From Geoglobus sp. (GTDB lineage: Archaea > Halobacteriota > Archaeoglobi > Archaeoglobales > Archaeoglobaceae): a stretch of DNA of 9,985 nucleotides. The stretch's first letter is position 1; each line of letters starts with the position of its first letter. The DNA is taken from contig WAJY01000216.1 in assembly GCA_015523645.1 (NCBI GenBank), positions 1 through 9,985 of the forward strand, in the 5' to 3' direction. Of this stretch, positions 1 to 6,536 are shown in pieces. The notes beneath the pieces were generated by a model, which was not told where the DNA came from, made no database searches, and saw nothing but the letters and a program-made list of their open reading frames with translations. A program made the position numbers and the translations under genes.

Positions 1-1246
1 CCTTCTCCTTCTTGCCATCAGGTGGTGCAGTTGTTGGTACACTAGCATCCCACTTTCCTATCACACCTTTTCTGTAAAGCTCTTCTATCTCCTCCTCTGA
101 AATACCAAGAAGCCTCATAAAAACATGCTCATTGTCAAAGCCAACAGGTCTCATGCTCCATCTTATACTTCCTGGAGTTTTGCTGAGATGCAGGGCGAAT
201 GGATAGCACAGCCCCTCATAAAGCGGATCGAAGTATTTCCAAACAGCCCTTCTCTCATTGTAGTGCTCACTTGAGTGAATCTTTGCCGAGCTCATAACCT
301 CTGCAACTGCGAACCCATTCTCAAATCCTGACCTTAAAAGTTCCTCTACCTTTCTCCCTAAAGCCCAAGATTCTATGGCGTCATAAATCTTGCCAGCATT
401 CTCAATTCTCTTCCCATAATCTATGAAATCCAGAAGGTCTTCTCTTTCCATTGCATTGCACAAACCCCTGTATTCATCCTCTCTGAAAGCTGCAATTGCA
501 ACAAAACCATCCTTGCATTTTACAATGCATGACGGAACAACAGCTGGGTCTCTGTTACCATATCTTCTTCTATTCTGGTTTTTCGCTGCTATATAGATCC
601 AAGTCCAGTCCATGACTCTTAGCAGAACCTCTGCCTGACTCATGTCGATGAACTGACCTTTTCCACTTCTGTTTCTCCAGAAAAGAGAAACTAGTGTTGT
701 GAAGGCTGCAACTGTACCGCTGAGAAAGTCTCCGATCCAAGCCTGAGACTTGACAGGCATTGCCTCTTCAAAGCCTGTTATTTCAGCTAAGCCTGTAATA
801 CCTTGAGCATACGCATCGTAGCTCGGTCTTTCCCAAAGCTCTCCCCAGTTTCCAAAACCCTGCATGCTCACGTAGATAAGCCTTGGATTTATCTTGCTTA
901 GCTGTCTGTAGCCTATACCCCACCTGTCGAATGTTCCCGGTTTGAAGTTCTCCATGAGAACATCGCATTTGGCAGCAAGACTCCTTACAAGCTCTCTCCC
1001 ATCCTCCTTCCTCATGTCTATAGCTACATAGTACTTGTTTGCATTGCAGCACATCATTCCAGGAGATAGATTCCTTGGAAAAATACCGCCAGGTGACACC
1101 AGCCTTATCAGCGTATCACCGCTTCCCGGAATCTCAACGTGTATTACCTCTGCTCCAAGCTGTGCAAGAAGTGTTGCAGCCCATGGTCCATAGATTATTC
1201 GGGTTATGTCCAAAACTCTAATTCCATCAAGAGCACTTTTTCTCAT
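1..1246 (-). CDS. Class III CoA-transferase (CaiB/BaiF family), 3' end outside window
   Basis: An open frame of 415 codons runs off the left edge. I translated it from ATG at 1246; it opens MRKSALDGIRVLDITR, the usual N-terminus of family III CoA-transferases, which move CoA between a donor thioester and an organic acid through an aspartyl-CoA intermediate. Family marks include GPWAATLLAQLGAEVIHVE (about residues 20-38), VLMENFKPGTFDRWGIGY (96-113) and the IGDFLSG segment (171-177), whose Asp173 is the best candidate for the catalytic Asp169 of formyl-CoA transferase. The length is already near the family norm and the last visible residues (APPDGKKEK) look like a C-terminal tail, so little is probably missing. 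No Shine-Dalgarno site precedes the ATG; a TTAAAAG box about 28 bp upstream could give a leaderless transcript, or the gene may be read through from AIM24 64 bp upstream. The substrate cannot be told from sequence; carnitine, succinate and aromatic-acid types all look alike here. Confidence 0.9.
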   Translation of the reverse strand, partial: MRKSALDGIRVLDITRIIYGPWAATLLAQLGAEVIHVEIPGSGDTLIRLVSPGGIFPRNLSPGMMCCNANKYYVAIDMRKEDGRELVRSLAAKCDVLMENFKPGTFDRWGIGYRQLSKINPRLIYVSMQGFGNWGELWERPSYDAYAQGITGLAEITGFEEAMPVKSQAWIGDFLSGTVAAFTTLVSLFWRNRSGKGQFIDMSQAEVLLRVMDWTWIYIAAKNQNRRRYGNRDPAVVPSCIVKCKDGFVAIAAFREDEYRGLCNAMEREDLLDFIDYGKRIENAGKIYDAIESWALGRKVEELLRSGFENGFAVAEVMSSAKIHSSEHYNERRAVWKYFDPLYEGLCYPFALHLSKTPGSIRWSMRPVGFDNEHVFMRLLGISEEEIEELYRKGVIGKWDASVPTTAPPDGKKEK

Positions 1247-1310
1247 GTTTAATTATTTTAAATCCGGATCTTTTAACATTTTCGAATTTGGCTGGGATGA
1301 AAACATGGGC

Positions 1311-1970
1311 TCATCTTTTCTCCGGAATCAGAGAGCTGAGCCATCCTATGTAATCTGAAATTGACCTTGTCTGTATCCAGACTTTTCCCCTTCCCCTAAA
1401 TTTAGCGACAAGCCCCTCTCCACTCAGAATTGTTGCCTTCAGCCCACCTGCCCTTGAAACCGTGAAATCAAGGGTGTCCTCAAATGCAACTATATGTCCA
1501 GTATCAACAACCATCTCCCCATCAACCTCCAGCTCTTCTATTCCTCCAAAGGAAGAGAGAAAAACATCTCCGGAACCTGTGATTTTCAGGAGTATCAATC
1601 CCTCGCCTGCAAAGAACGTCTTTGCTCCACCCCATTTTGCTGAAATATTAACATCAGACGTGCCTGCAAGAAATGCACCGCTTTGGGCGTACAATGTTGT
1701 TTTTAATTCTATTGGTATTATGTCACCTTGATATGGTGGTGCAAGCCCCAGTACAGAATTGCTTCTTTCGGCAACAAACCTGTTAACAAAGAAGGACTCC
1801 CCGCCGATCACCCTTTTAAGCCCACCAAACAAGCCACCTTTTGCCTCTGTTTTCAGCTTGACACCATCCATGAAAACCATAGCCCCGGTTTCCGCAACAA
1901 TCTCCTCTCCAGCATCAAGTGTCAGCTTTAAAAGAGAATAGCTAGGCTTTGATAGTATTTCGTATCTCAT
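1311..1970 (-). CDS. AIM24 family protein (TIGR00266-like)
   Basis: This is a 219-residue protein starting at ATG 1970 and ending in TGA. It matches the AIM24/TIGR00266 family: an all-beta protein with the N-terminal pattern AETGAMVFMDGVKLKTEAKG (residues 26-45), then a glycine-rich GGLFGGLKRVIGGESFFVN stretch (45-63) and repeated short strands such as KTFFAGEGLILLKITGSGDVF. There is no signal peptide or membrane helix. The yeast relative Aim24 is mitochondrial and affects inner-membrane organisation; the role of archaeal members is not established. The start is supported by the family N-terminus and by an AT box about 25 bp upstream with no Shine-Dalgarno site, which suggests a leaderless mRNA. 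It diverges from the MazG-like gene and lies 64 bp upstream of the CoA-transferase on the same strand, so the two could be co-transcribed, although no functional link is known. Confidence 0.88.
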   Translation of the reverse strand: MRYEILSKPSYSLLKLTLDAGEEIVAETGAMVFMDGVKLKTEAKGGLFGGLKRVIGGESFFVNRFVAERSNSVLGLAPPYQGDIIPIELKTTLYAQSGAFLAGTSDVNISAKWGGAKTFFAGEGLILLKITGSGDVFLSSFGGIEELEVDGEMVVDTGHIVAFEDTLDFTVSRAGGLKATILSGEGLVAKFRGRGKVWIQTRSISDYIGWLSSLIPEKR

Positions 1971-1990
1971 GAAGTTAGTCGGATAATCAA

Positions 1991-2003
1991 TATTTTAATT
2001 TAT
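1991..2003. promoter_or_regulatory. Shared TATA-like box for divergent AIM24 and MazG genes
   Basis: The 49-bp spacer between the two divergent starts contains one AT-only run, TATTTTAATTTAT. Read on the plus strand it is centred about 22 bp before the MazG ATG (2020). Read on the minus strand (TTAAAATA at 1998-1991) it is centred about 25 bp before the AIM24 ATG (1970). Both distances suit archaeal TBP-driven initiation at or next to the start codon. Neither gene has a Shine-Dalgarno site, which fits leaderless transcripts on both sides. The placement is seen directly; bidirectional use is inferred. Confidence 0.55.
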
Positions 2004-2019
2004 CTGAATCACTATTGCT

Positions 2020-2298
2020 ATGGAACTGGCTGAGATAATGTCCAAATTGAGGGAAAAGTATCACAGCATTGATGCAAAGTCTGGTGAGCTTTTCCTTCTT
2101 GCTGTTCTTTTTGAGGAAGTGGGAGAGCTTGCAGAGGTTGTTAGAAAAAGAGATGTTGAAGGCATTGAGGAAGAGCTGACAGATGTCCTTTTCATGACTC
2201 TAAGTCTGGCTAATCTCTTTGGCTTGGATGTTGAGAAGAGGCTTGTGGAAAAGTATTTGGAGAGAGATCCATCTTCAGACTGGGATCTTCCTTCTTAG
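2020..2298 (+). CDS. MazG-like nucleotide pyrophosphohydrolase
   Basis: This is a 92-residue all-helical protein. It carries the MazG/all-alpha NTP pyrophosphohydrolase metal motif: the first acidic helix FEEVGELAEVV has Glu32, Glu33 and Glu36 (ExxE), and the second helix EEELTDVLFMTL has Glu52 and Asp55 (ExxD). These residues bind Mg2+ and position the triphosphate for release of pyrophosphate from an NTP or dNTP, as in house-cleaning enzymes. At about 90 residues it is the short single-domain type and probably acts as a dimer or tetramer. The ATG follows an AT box at the right distance for a leaderless start and has no Shine-Dalgarno site. The gene ends with TAG, and its last 24 bp overlap the 3' end of the convergent AIRS-like gene. 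The preferred nucleotide cannot be read from sequence. Confidence 0.88.
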   Translation: MELAEIMSKLREKYHSIDAKSGELFLLAVLFEEVGELAEVVRKRDVEGIEEELTDVLFMTLSLANLFGLDVEKRLVEKYLERDPSSDWDLPS

Positions 2299-3588
2299 TC
2301 TCTCAATAACCTTCCTCTTCTTCTCAATCGCTTTTTCAAATGCTATGTCAATCTGTTTTACCATCTCTCTATAATCCTCAGGCTTCTCTTCGCCAACAAT
2401 CTTTTTTATCGGTGTGTAAGCAGCCTCTCTAAATTTCGGCTTTAGTGGCTCGATTTTCCCCCCTTCGATGGAAAAAACCCCTTCACCTTTTTCAACCCAT
2501 CCAACAACATCAGCCTCAACTCCAGCAGACTGTATTGTTTCCAGAACACTTTCTGCAACTCTTTCGGGACAAATGATCATCAAAGAATCTATTGATACTC
2601 CAAGAAAGTCAATCTGAAGTTCATCAAGCATCTTCAGAACTCTGCTATTCACGAGCTTTCTAATTCTTTCTGTGTCAAAGTAGAGGGCACAACCACAGGC
2701 TTTAGCTATCTCCTGCGCATCTCCCCTAACTCCACCGTTTGTCACATCTGACATTGAGTGTATCTCCTTAATCCATTCTGAGCTTATAAGAGCTTTTGCA
2801 GCAAATATGAAGTCAAGATTTATTGTTTCTTCAACTATGTCATGCCTTCCGTAGTAGATTGCTGTTGTAGCTATTGTCCCTCCCCCTGCTCCACTGGTCA
2901 TTATTATTGCATCTCCCTTTCTCGCATTCTTTCTGGGTGTTATATGCTTCGAAACGCCAACACATCCAACTGCACCTGTCATCCTCTCTCCAATCACCAT
3001 GTCTCCCCCTATTCGCAATGTGCTTCCAGCTATGAGTGGTGTGTCTGCAAGCTCTCCAACAGCTGTTATTCCAGCAAGATGATCGAATATCTTTGAAACG
3101 TCGCCATCATCTGCTATATGTATGTCTGAAAACAAGGCAACCGGCATAGCACCCATAACAAGGACGTCGCGCATTGCAGCCCTCGCAACATGAAATCCCG
3201 CAATAAATGGAAACTCGCTTAGCCTTGAATGTATTCCATCAATGGAAACGGAGATGTAGTAATCTCCTATCTTGACAACACCGGCATCATCAAGATCCCT
3301 CGAGCTTATGACAGCATTACCGCACATCTCAGCTATTTTGGAATGGACGTAGAAGTCTCCAATTCCCCTGCTTCCAACACCGAATTTCCCCATCGTAACC
3401 CCTGATTTGTAGTAATCGAGAAAATACATTTTCTTCGAATATGCATTTCTCACCTCAAAAACCACAGCCTCTGCAAGCTTTTTCGCGTAATTTTTATCTA
3501 CATCTTTGAAATCCAAAATCCTCTCTGTAAGCTTTTCCACAACCATGGGATCATCTATGTGTTTTCTTACATAACCTTCAATGTCCAT
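2275..3588 (-). CDS. AIR synthase-related protein (PurM/HypE/SelD superfamily)
   Basis: This 437-residue protein has the two-domain layout of the PurM superfamily of ATP-dependent enzymes (PurM, HypE, SelD, ThiL). Residues, counted from ATG 3588, include a Gly-rich GVGSRGIGDF (70-79), SVSIDGIHS (114-121), RDVLVMGAMP (140-149), the second-domain SGAGGGTIATT (232-242) and MSDVTNGGVRGD (279-290), which resembles the D-x-T-x-GG segment of HypE and SelD. About 60 extra basic residues follow the core. It resembles the archaeal AIRS-related group sometimes annotated as hydrogenase maturation factor or methanogenesis marker 2-like, but its substrate is unknown. GTG 3597 and ATG 3594 are possible starts. 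I prefer ATG 3588 because GAGGTGAT at 3600-3593 pairs well with the 16S 3' end and its GAGG core sits 8 nt before that ATG. It is the last gene of the operon. Confidence 0.82.
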   Translation of the reverse strand: MDIEGYVRKHIDDPMVVEKLTERILDFKDVDKNYAKKLAEAVVFEVRNAYSKKMYFLDYYKSGVTMGKFGVGSRGIGDFYVHSKIAEMCGNAVISSRDLDDAGVVKIGDYYISVSIDGIHSRLSEFPFIAGFHVARAAMRDVLVMGAMPVALFSDIHIADDGDVSKIFDHLAGITAVGELADTPLIAGSTLRIGGDMVIGERMTGAVGCVGVSKHITPRKNARKGDAIIMTSGAGGGTIATTAIYYGRHDIVEETINLDFIFAAKALISSEWIKEIHSMSDVTNGGVRGDAQEIAKACGCALYFDTERIRKLVNSRVLKMLDELQIDFLGVSIDSLMIICPERVAESVLETIQSAGVEADVVGWVEKGEGVFSIEGGKIEPLKPKFREAAYTPIKKIVGEEKPEDYREMVKQIDIAFEKAIEKKRKVIERLRRKIPV

Positions 3589-3592
3589 TTCC

Positions 3593-3600
3593 ATCACCTC
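3593..3600 (-). promoter_or_regulatory. Strong Shine-Dalgarno site that sets the AIRS-like start
   Basis: The minus strand reads GAGGTGAT here, an eight-base match to the archaeal anti-Shine-Dalgarno complement. Its GAGG core lies 8 nt before ATG 3588. The site itself contains the alternative starts GTG 3597 and ATG 3594, which makes them unlikely. It also spans the stop codon of the preceding EamA gene (TGA at 3596-3594), so termination and re-initiation would occur at the same spot. Confidence 0.6.
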
Positions 3601-4016
3601 TGCAGAACTATCAGCCCAATGACTATCAGTGTTGTTCCAAAAAATACCTTGCCCAAGTCAAAGCTCTCCCTCAGTATTAGAGCTGAGAAAAATATTGTGA
3701 AGAGAGGATAGATAGATGTTATTGGCACAGTCCTTGCAGCTCCCATTTTTTGAAGTGCCATGAAATAAACAATCATAGCAATTCCTCCAGCTATTGAACC
3801 GGCTATGAGGAGAAGGATCATCGATTTAAAATTGAACTCTCCACTCCTCAAACTTCCAGTCAGTATGACGGCAATGCTCATGGTTGTTATTGCTCCGATT
3901 GATCTGACTAGATTGGCTGTGTATATTGACATCCCCTGAGATATAGCAGTTTTGTCCAGTATTGGGACAAATCCCCACATCAAAGCTGAAAGCAGTGCAA
4001 GTATAACGCCATTCAT
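3594..4016 (-). CDS. Half-size EamA-family membrane transporter
   Basis: This is a 140-residue, strongly hydrophobic protein with about five predicted membrane helices (roughly residues 3-20, 36-54, 66-87, 96-115 and 122-138). It carries one EamA (drug/metabolite transporter superfamily) repeat: an N-terminal ALLSALMWGFVPIL and the second-half pattern YFMALQKMGAARTVPI followed by YPLFTIFFSALILRESF, the typical proline-in-helix and acidic end. Most EamA proteins have two repeats and ten helices; single-repeat archaeal and bacterial members of about 140 residues exist and would have to dimerise, as EmrE does. The frame ends naturally, so this is not a visible truncation. The start ATG overlaps the methylase stop as ATGA and has an excellent Shine-Dalgarno site (AGGAGGAGAT, 4030-4021) four bases upstream. 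The substrate is unknown. Confidence 0.82.
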   Translation of the reverse strand: MNGVILALLSALMWGFVPILDKTAISQGMSIYTANLVRSIGAITTMSIAVILTGSLRSGEFNFKSMILLLIAGSIAGGIAMIVYFMALQKMGAARTVPITSIYPLFTIFFSALILRESFDLGKVFFGTTLIVIGLIVLQR

Positions 4017-4714
4017 AACAATCTCCTCCTGAACTCATACATGAATATTGCCAATGCATTGGATACATTCAGACTATCAATCTCACCGTATTTTCTGATG
4101 GAGACAATCTCATCGCACTGCTTTTTAACAGGGTTAGAGACACCTCTGTCTTCTCCACCTCCAACTATGGCTAGTGGTGGGTTCAGATGAGCCTCATGAA
4201 TTGGTTTGCCCTCTGTTTCTGCACAAACTCTATGAAATCCCATTTTCTTCAAAAGCTTGAGTGTGTTTGCAAGATTCGTCACTCTAGAAACCTTTGCATG
4301 GATTGCACTTCCAGCAGATGCTCTGATTACTCCCTCGCTTATCTGTGCGCTTCTCCTCTTCGGAATTATCACACCAGAACATCCAAAAAACACAGCACTT
4401 CTCAAAATTGTGCCAAGATTTTGCACATCCTGGATTGAATCTAGGAGGAGAAGGAATCCTCTATCTTTAAGTGCATTCTCAATCAAAACATCTAGCTCAA
4501 CATACCTGAGTGGAGAGATGTCTGCCTCAATGTTCGAGTCTAACTTTTTAACAGAATAAACAGGAATGCCTATCTTCTTTGCCCTTGAAACTATTTCTGC
4601 TACCCTTTTAGATTTATATCCAGCTTTTATGTAAATCTTGTTAACCTTTCCCGCTTTTAATGCTTCGTCAACACCATTTACTCCCCTTATTCGCATGAAA
4701 TCTTTGTTAACCAA
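4013..4714 (-). CDS. SpoU/TrmH-family RNA 2'-O-methyltransferase
   Basis: This 233-residue protein has the SPOUT (trefoil-knot) methyltransferase motifs in order: motif 1 LLDSIQDVQNLGTILRSAVF with the conserved Asn99 and Arg105, motif 2 AIVGGGEDRGVSNP (Glu188), and motif 3 IDSLNVSNALAIF (212-224). The N-terminal part (MRIRGVNGVDEAL, then alternating strands and helices to about residue 60) matches the L30e-like substrate-binding domain of RlmB/TrmH-type enzymes. These use S-adenosylmethionine to methylate the ribose 2'-OH of a guanosine, uridine or cytidine in rRNA or tRNA; the target here is unknown. The chosen start is TTG 4714, with a modest AAGGAT ribosome site ten bases before it. ATG 4696 (residue 7) is a plausible alternative and is where family similarity begins. 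The start lies one codon after the Nudix stop and in the same frame. Confidence 0.87.
   Translation of the reverse strand: MVNKDFMRIRGVNGVDEALKAGKVNKIYIKAGYKSKRVAEIVSRAKKIGIPVYSVKKLDSNIEADISPLRYVELDVLIENALKDRGFLLLLDSIQDVQNLGTILRSAVFFGCSGVIIPKRRSAQISEGVIRASAGSAIHAKVSRVTNLANTLKLLKKMGFHRVCAETEGKPIHEAHLNPPLAIVGGGEDRGVSNPVKKQCDEIVSIRKYGEIDSLNVSNALAIFMYEFRRRLL
4021..4030 (-). promoter_or_regulatory. Shine-Dalgarno site of the EamA gene
   Basis: The minus strand reads AGGAGGAGAT followed by TGTT and the ATG at 4016. It lies inside the last codons of the RNA methylase gene. This is one of the strongest ribosome binding sites in the operon and supports independent initiation at a gene whose start overlaps the upstream stop. 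Confidence 0.6.
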
Positions 4715-4717
4715 TGA

Positions 4718-5173
4718 CTATATATCCTTTAGTCCCCTTTCCAAGTATATTCTTTTGGAGCCCTTTTTCATCTCCTCTATAAGCTTCAAAACAAACTCAG
4801 CAACATCATTTTCATTAATACTGTTCAGTTCAAACCAGCGGCATTCCTCGGCATCGCTCGACGGAGTTGGTATGCCATAAAGCTCTGAGTAGAAGTCAAC
4901 TATAACGTAGTGATACTCAACCTCTCCCCTCTCATCCAGAAAAATTTCTTCGGTTACAAAGGCAACATCTCCAACCTCAATTTCCGAGTTAAGCTCCTCC
5001 TTAATCTCTCTCCTAAGAGCCTCTATCAGTGTTTCCCCTCTCCTCACAAGCCCCCCTGGAATTGACCACTTTCCCTTGTTTGGCTCTTTTGCCCTCTTTA
5101 CTAGCAGAATTTTTCCATTCTTGATTATAACAGCTCCAACACCGATCAGGGGTCTTTCAGGATATCTCCTCAT
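4718..5173 (-). CDS. Nudix hydrolase
   Basis: This is a 151-residue single-domain Nudix protein. The Nudix box at residues 41-63 (from ATG 5173) reads G-LVRRG-E-TLIEALR-REIKEEL-N-S, which fits Gx5Ex7REUxEExGU except that the late glycine is Asn and the last hydrophobic position is Ser. The metal-binding glutamates of REIKEE are intact, so the protein should be active. The N-terminus PLIGVGAVIIKNGKILLVKR and the KGKWSIPGG lead-in resemble the ADP-ribose pyrophosphatase/MutT-like groups. It would cleave a nucleoside diphosphate linked to another moiety; the substrate cannot be assigned. TTG 5176 is possible, but ATG 5173, overlapping the MtxX stop as TGATG, is the more natural start. The gene ends in TAG, and the next codons continue open into the methylase reading frame. 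Confidence 0.88.
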   Translation of the reverse strand: MRRYPERPLIGVGAVIIKNGKILLVKRAKEPNKGKWSIPGGLVRRGETLIEALRREIKEELNSEIEVGDVAFVTEEIFLDERGEVEYHYVIVDFYSELYGIPTPSSDAEECRWFELNSINENDVAEFVLKLIEEMKKGSKRIYLERGLKDI

Positions 5174-5913
5174 CAAACCACCGTTGCTAGAGCCAATGCC
5201 CTTGCAAAACCCTCAGCACTCTGACTTCTGCTTGTATCCACAATTGTGTATGGCACACCACCAAAAACGGCTCCATATTCTTTACCATGTCCCAGATAAC
5301 AGAGGCTTCTGAAGATCAGATTCCCAGAGATTCCATCTGGTGCTATGATTATGCCCTCTTCAATCGCATCTTCAAGCCTTATCTCATAATTTTTCCCGCC
5401 TGAGAGTTTTGCTATTAGCTCTGCATAAGCCAGAGTTTCATCCACTCTTGCATCCCTCCCCACATCCCCGTATCTCCCTCCAGAAAGTATTGCTACACCT
5501 TCTTTAATTCCCAGTTTTTTCGCAATTTTTTTTGCAAGCTCGATCATCCTAAGCTTCTCCTCTACGCTTTTTCCCTCATCAACACCGACTGGAGCAAGAA
5601 GAAAAAGCTGTTTTCTTGGCGTTTCTAGAAGAGCAACTCTGAAGGGTTTGTGCTTCTCTCTGAGCAATTTCAAAAAAACGCTTGCTCTTGCCGTTCCTCT
5701 AACGACAGCCTCAACTTCTCCATTTTCAACCATTTCTATCATTCTTCTCTCCGTGTTCTCTCCTTCATCAACAATCTCAACTTCGCAGAATTCTTCAGCA
5801 AGCCGAACAGCCTCTCTAATTCTCTTCTCACTTGAAACATTTTGTTTGTACAATCCGATTGCGATTCTTTTTCTTCTCAATTTTCTGAGTATTTTTTCAT
5901 TTAAGTAAATCAT
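5173..5913 (-). CDS. mtxX: MtxX, methanogenesis marker protein 4 family
   Basis: This 246-residue protein matches MtxX (methanogenesis marker 4, TIGR03270), a relative of the phosphate acetyl/butyryl-transferase fold. Recognisable stretches are VEAVVRGTARASVFL (67-81), LLAPVGVDEG (105-114), SGGRYGDVGRD (144-154) and APDGISGNLIFRSLCYLGHG (191-210), followed by VDTSRS near the C-terminus. It has often been labelled as a subunit of the methyltetrahydromethanopterin:coenzyme M methyltransferase, but that activity is not demonstrated and its true function is unknown. Archaeoglobus-type sulfate reducers keep several methanogenesis marker genes along with the methanopterin pathway. The ATG overlaps the MarC stop as ATGA and is preceded by AAGGTGA (5927-5921), 7 bases away. 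It lies two genes downstream of the methionine synthase. Confidence 0.85.
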   Translation of the reverse strand: MIYLNEKILRKLRRKRIAIGLYKQNVSSEKRIREAVRLAEEFCEVEIVDEGENTERRMIEMVENGEVEAVVRGTARASVFLKLLREKHKPFRVALLETPRKQLFLLAPVGVDEGKSVEEKLRMIELAKKIAKKLGIKEGVAILSGGRYGDVGRDARVDETLAYAELIAKLSGGKNYEIRLEDAIEEGIIIAPDGISGNLIFRSLCYLGHGKEYGAVFGGVPYTIVDTSRSQSAEGFARALALATVV

Positions 5914-6536
5914 AGGCTTTTCACCTTTCCCATAATTCCATCAAAGATGTATTCAACACTTATGCCTGCAAGAAGTATTGCCATAATTCTGGCTATTATG
6001 TCTGAACCACTTTTTCCAAGAATCCTGATTATTGTGAGAGAGTACATGTGTGTTAACCTCACAACAAGATAAACAAGGGCAATTGCAAGAATTATTAGCA
6101 ATTTTCCAATGAGATCTGTAGATGACGAAAGAACAACAACAGCGGTTATCGCTCCTGGACCGCTGTATAGTGGTAAGGCGAGAGGGAAGATTGCAATAGA
6201 ATCTGCTTCTGCACTCATCTTACTTCTCTCCTCATAAAACTCCCTTGACTTTCTTCCAAAAAGTATGTCGACTGAGATAATGAGAAGCATCAATCCACCT
6301 GCAATCTTCAAACCTTCAATGGAGATTGAAAAGAAGTCCATTATAGCCCAGCCTGCAAAAACAAAGACGATGAGGATTAGCGATGCTATAAGCGTGGCTT
6401 TCTTTGATATTCTGTCTATCAGATCTTTTTCTAAGCCCTCGGTTAGAGCAATAAAGGTTGGTATGTTGCCTGGAGGGTCTACTATTATGAAGAGCGTTGT
6501 TAGGGCGGTGAAAAAGAAGCTAGTGTAATCACTCAT
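5910..6536 (-). CDS. MarC-family integral membrane protein
   Basis: This 208-residue protein has six predicted membrane helices (about 6-28, 46-68, 74-94, 114-136, 143-162 and 180-202). It carries the two MarC/SNARE-like (UPF0056) signatures: IIVDPPGNIPTFIALTEG (17-34) and AIFPLALPLYSGPGAITAVV (115-134). These two DPxGN and SGPGAI segments are internal-repeat equivalents in the family. MarC was once linked to multiple antibiotic resistance in E. coli, but that was not confirmed and no transport substrate is known. The length is typical. The ATG at 6536 overlaps the methionine synthase stop by 8 bp and is served by GAGG at 6547-6544, seven bases upstream, so translation is probably coupled. 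Confidence 0.87.
   Translation of the reverse strand: MSDYTSFFFTALTTLFIIVDPPGNIPTFIALTEGLEKDLIDRISKKATLIASLILIVFVFAGWAIMDFFSISIEGLKIAGGLMLLIISVDILFGRKSREFYEERSKMSAEADSIAIFPLALPLYSGPGAITAVVVLSSSTDLIGKLLIILAIALVYLVVRLTHMYSLTIIRILGKSGSDIIARIMAILLAGISVEYIFDGIMGKVKSL

Noticed and set aside
783..1052. An 89-codon minus-strand open frame
   Set aside because: It is a shadow of the CoA-transferase, whose main frame is open through the whole region and shows family motifs.
1262..1269. Perfect palindrome ATCCGGAT upstream of the CoA-transferase
   Set aside because: Eight bases of symmetry without a second copy or wider inverted repeat is too little to call an operator.
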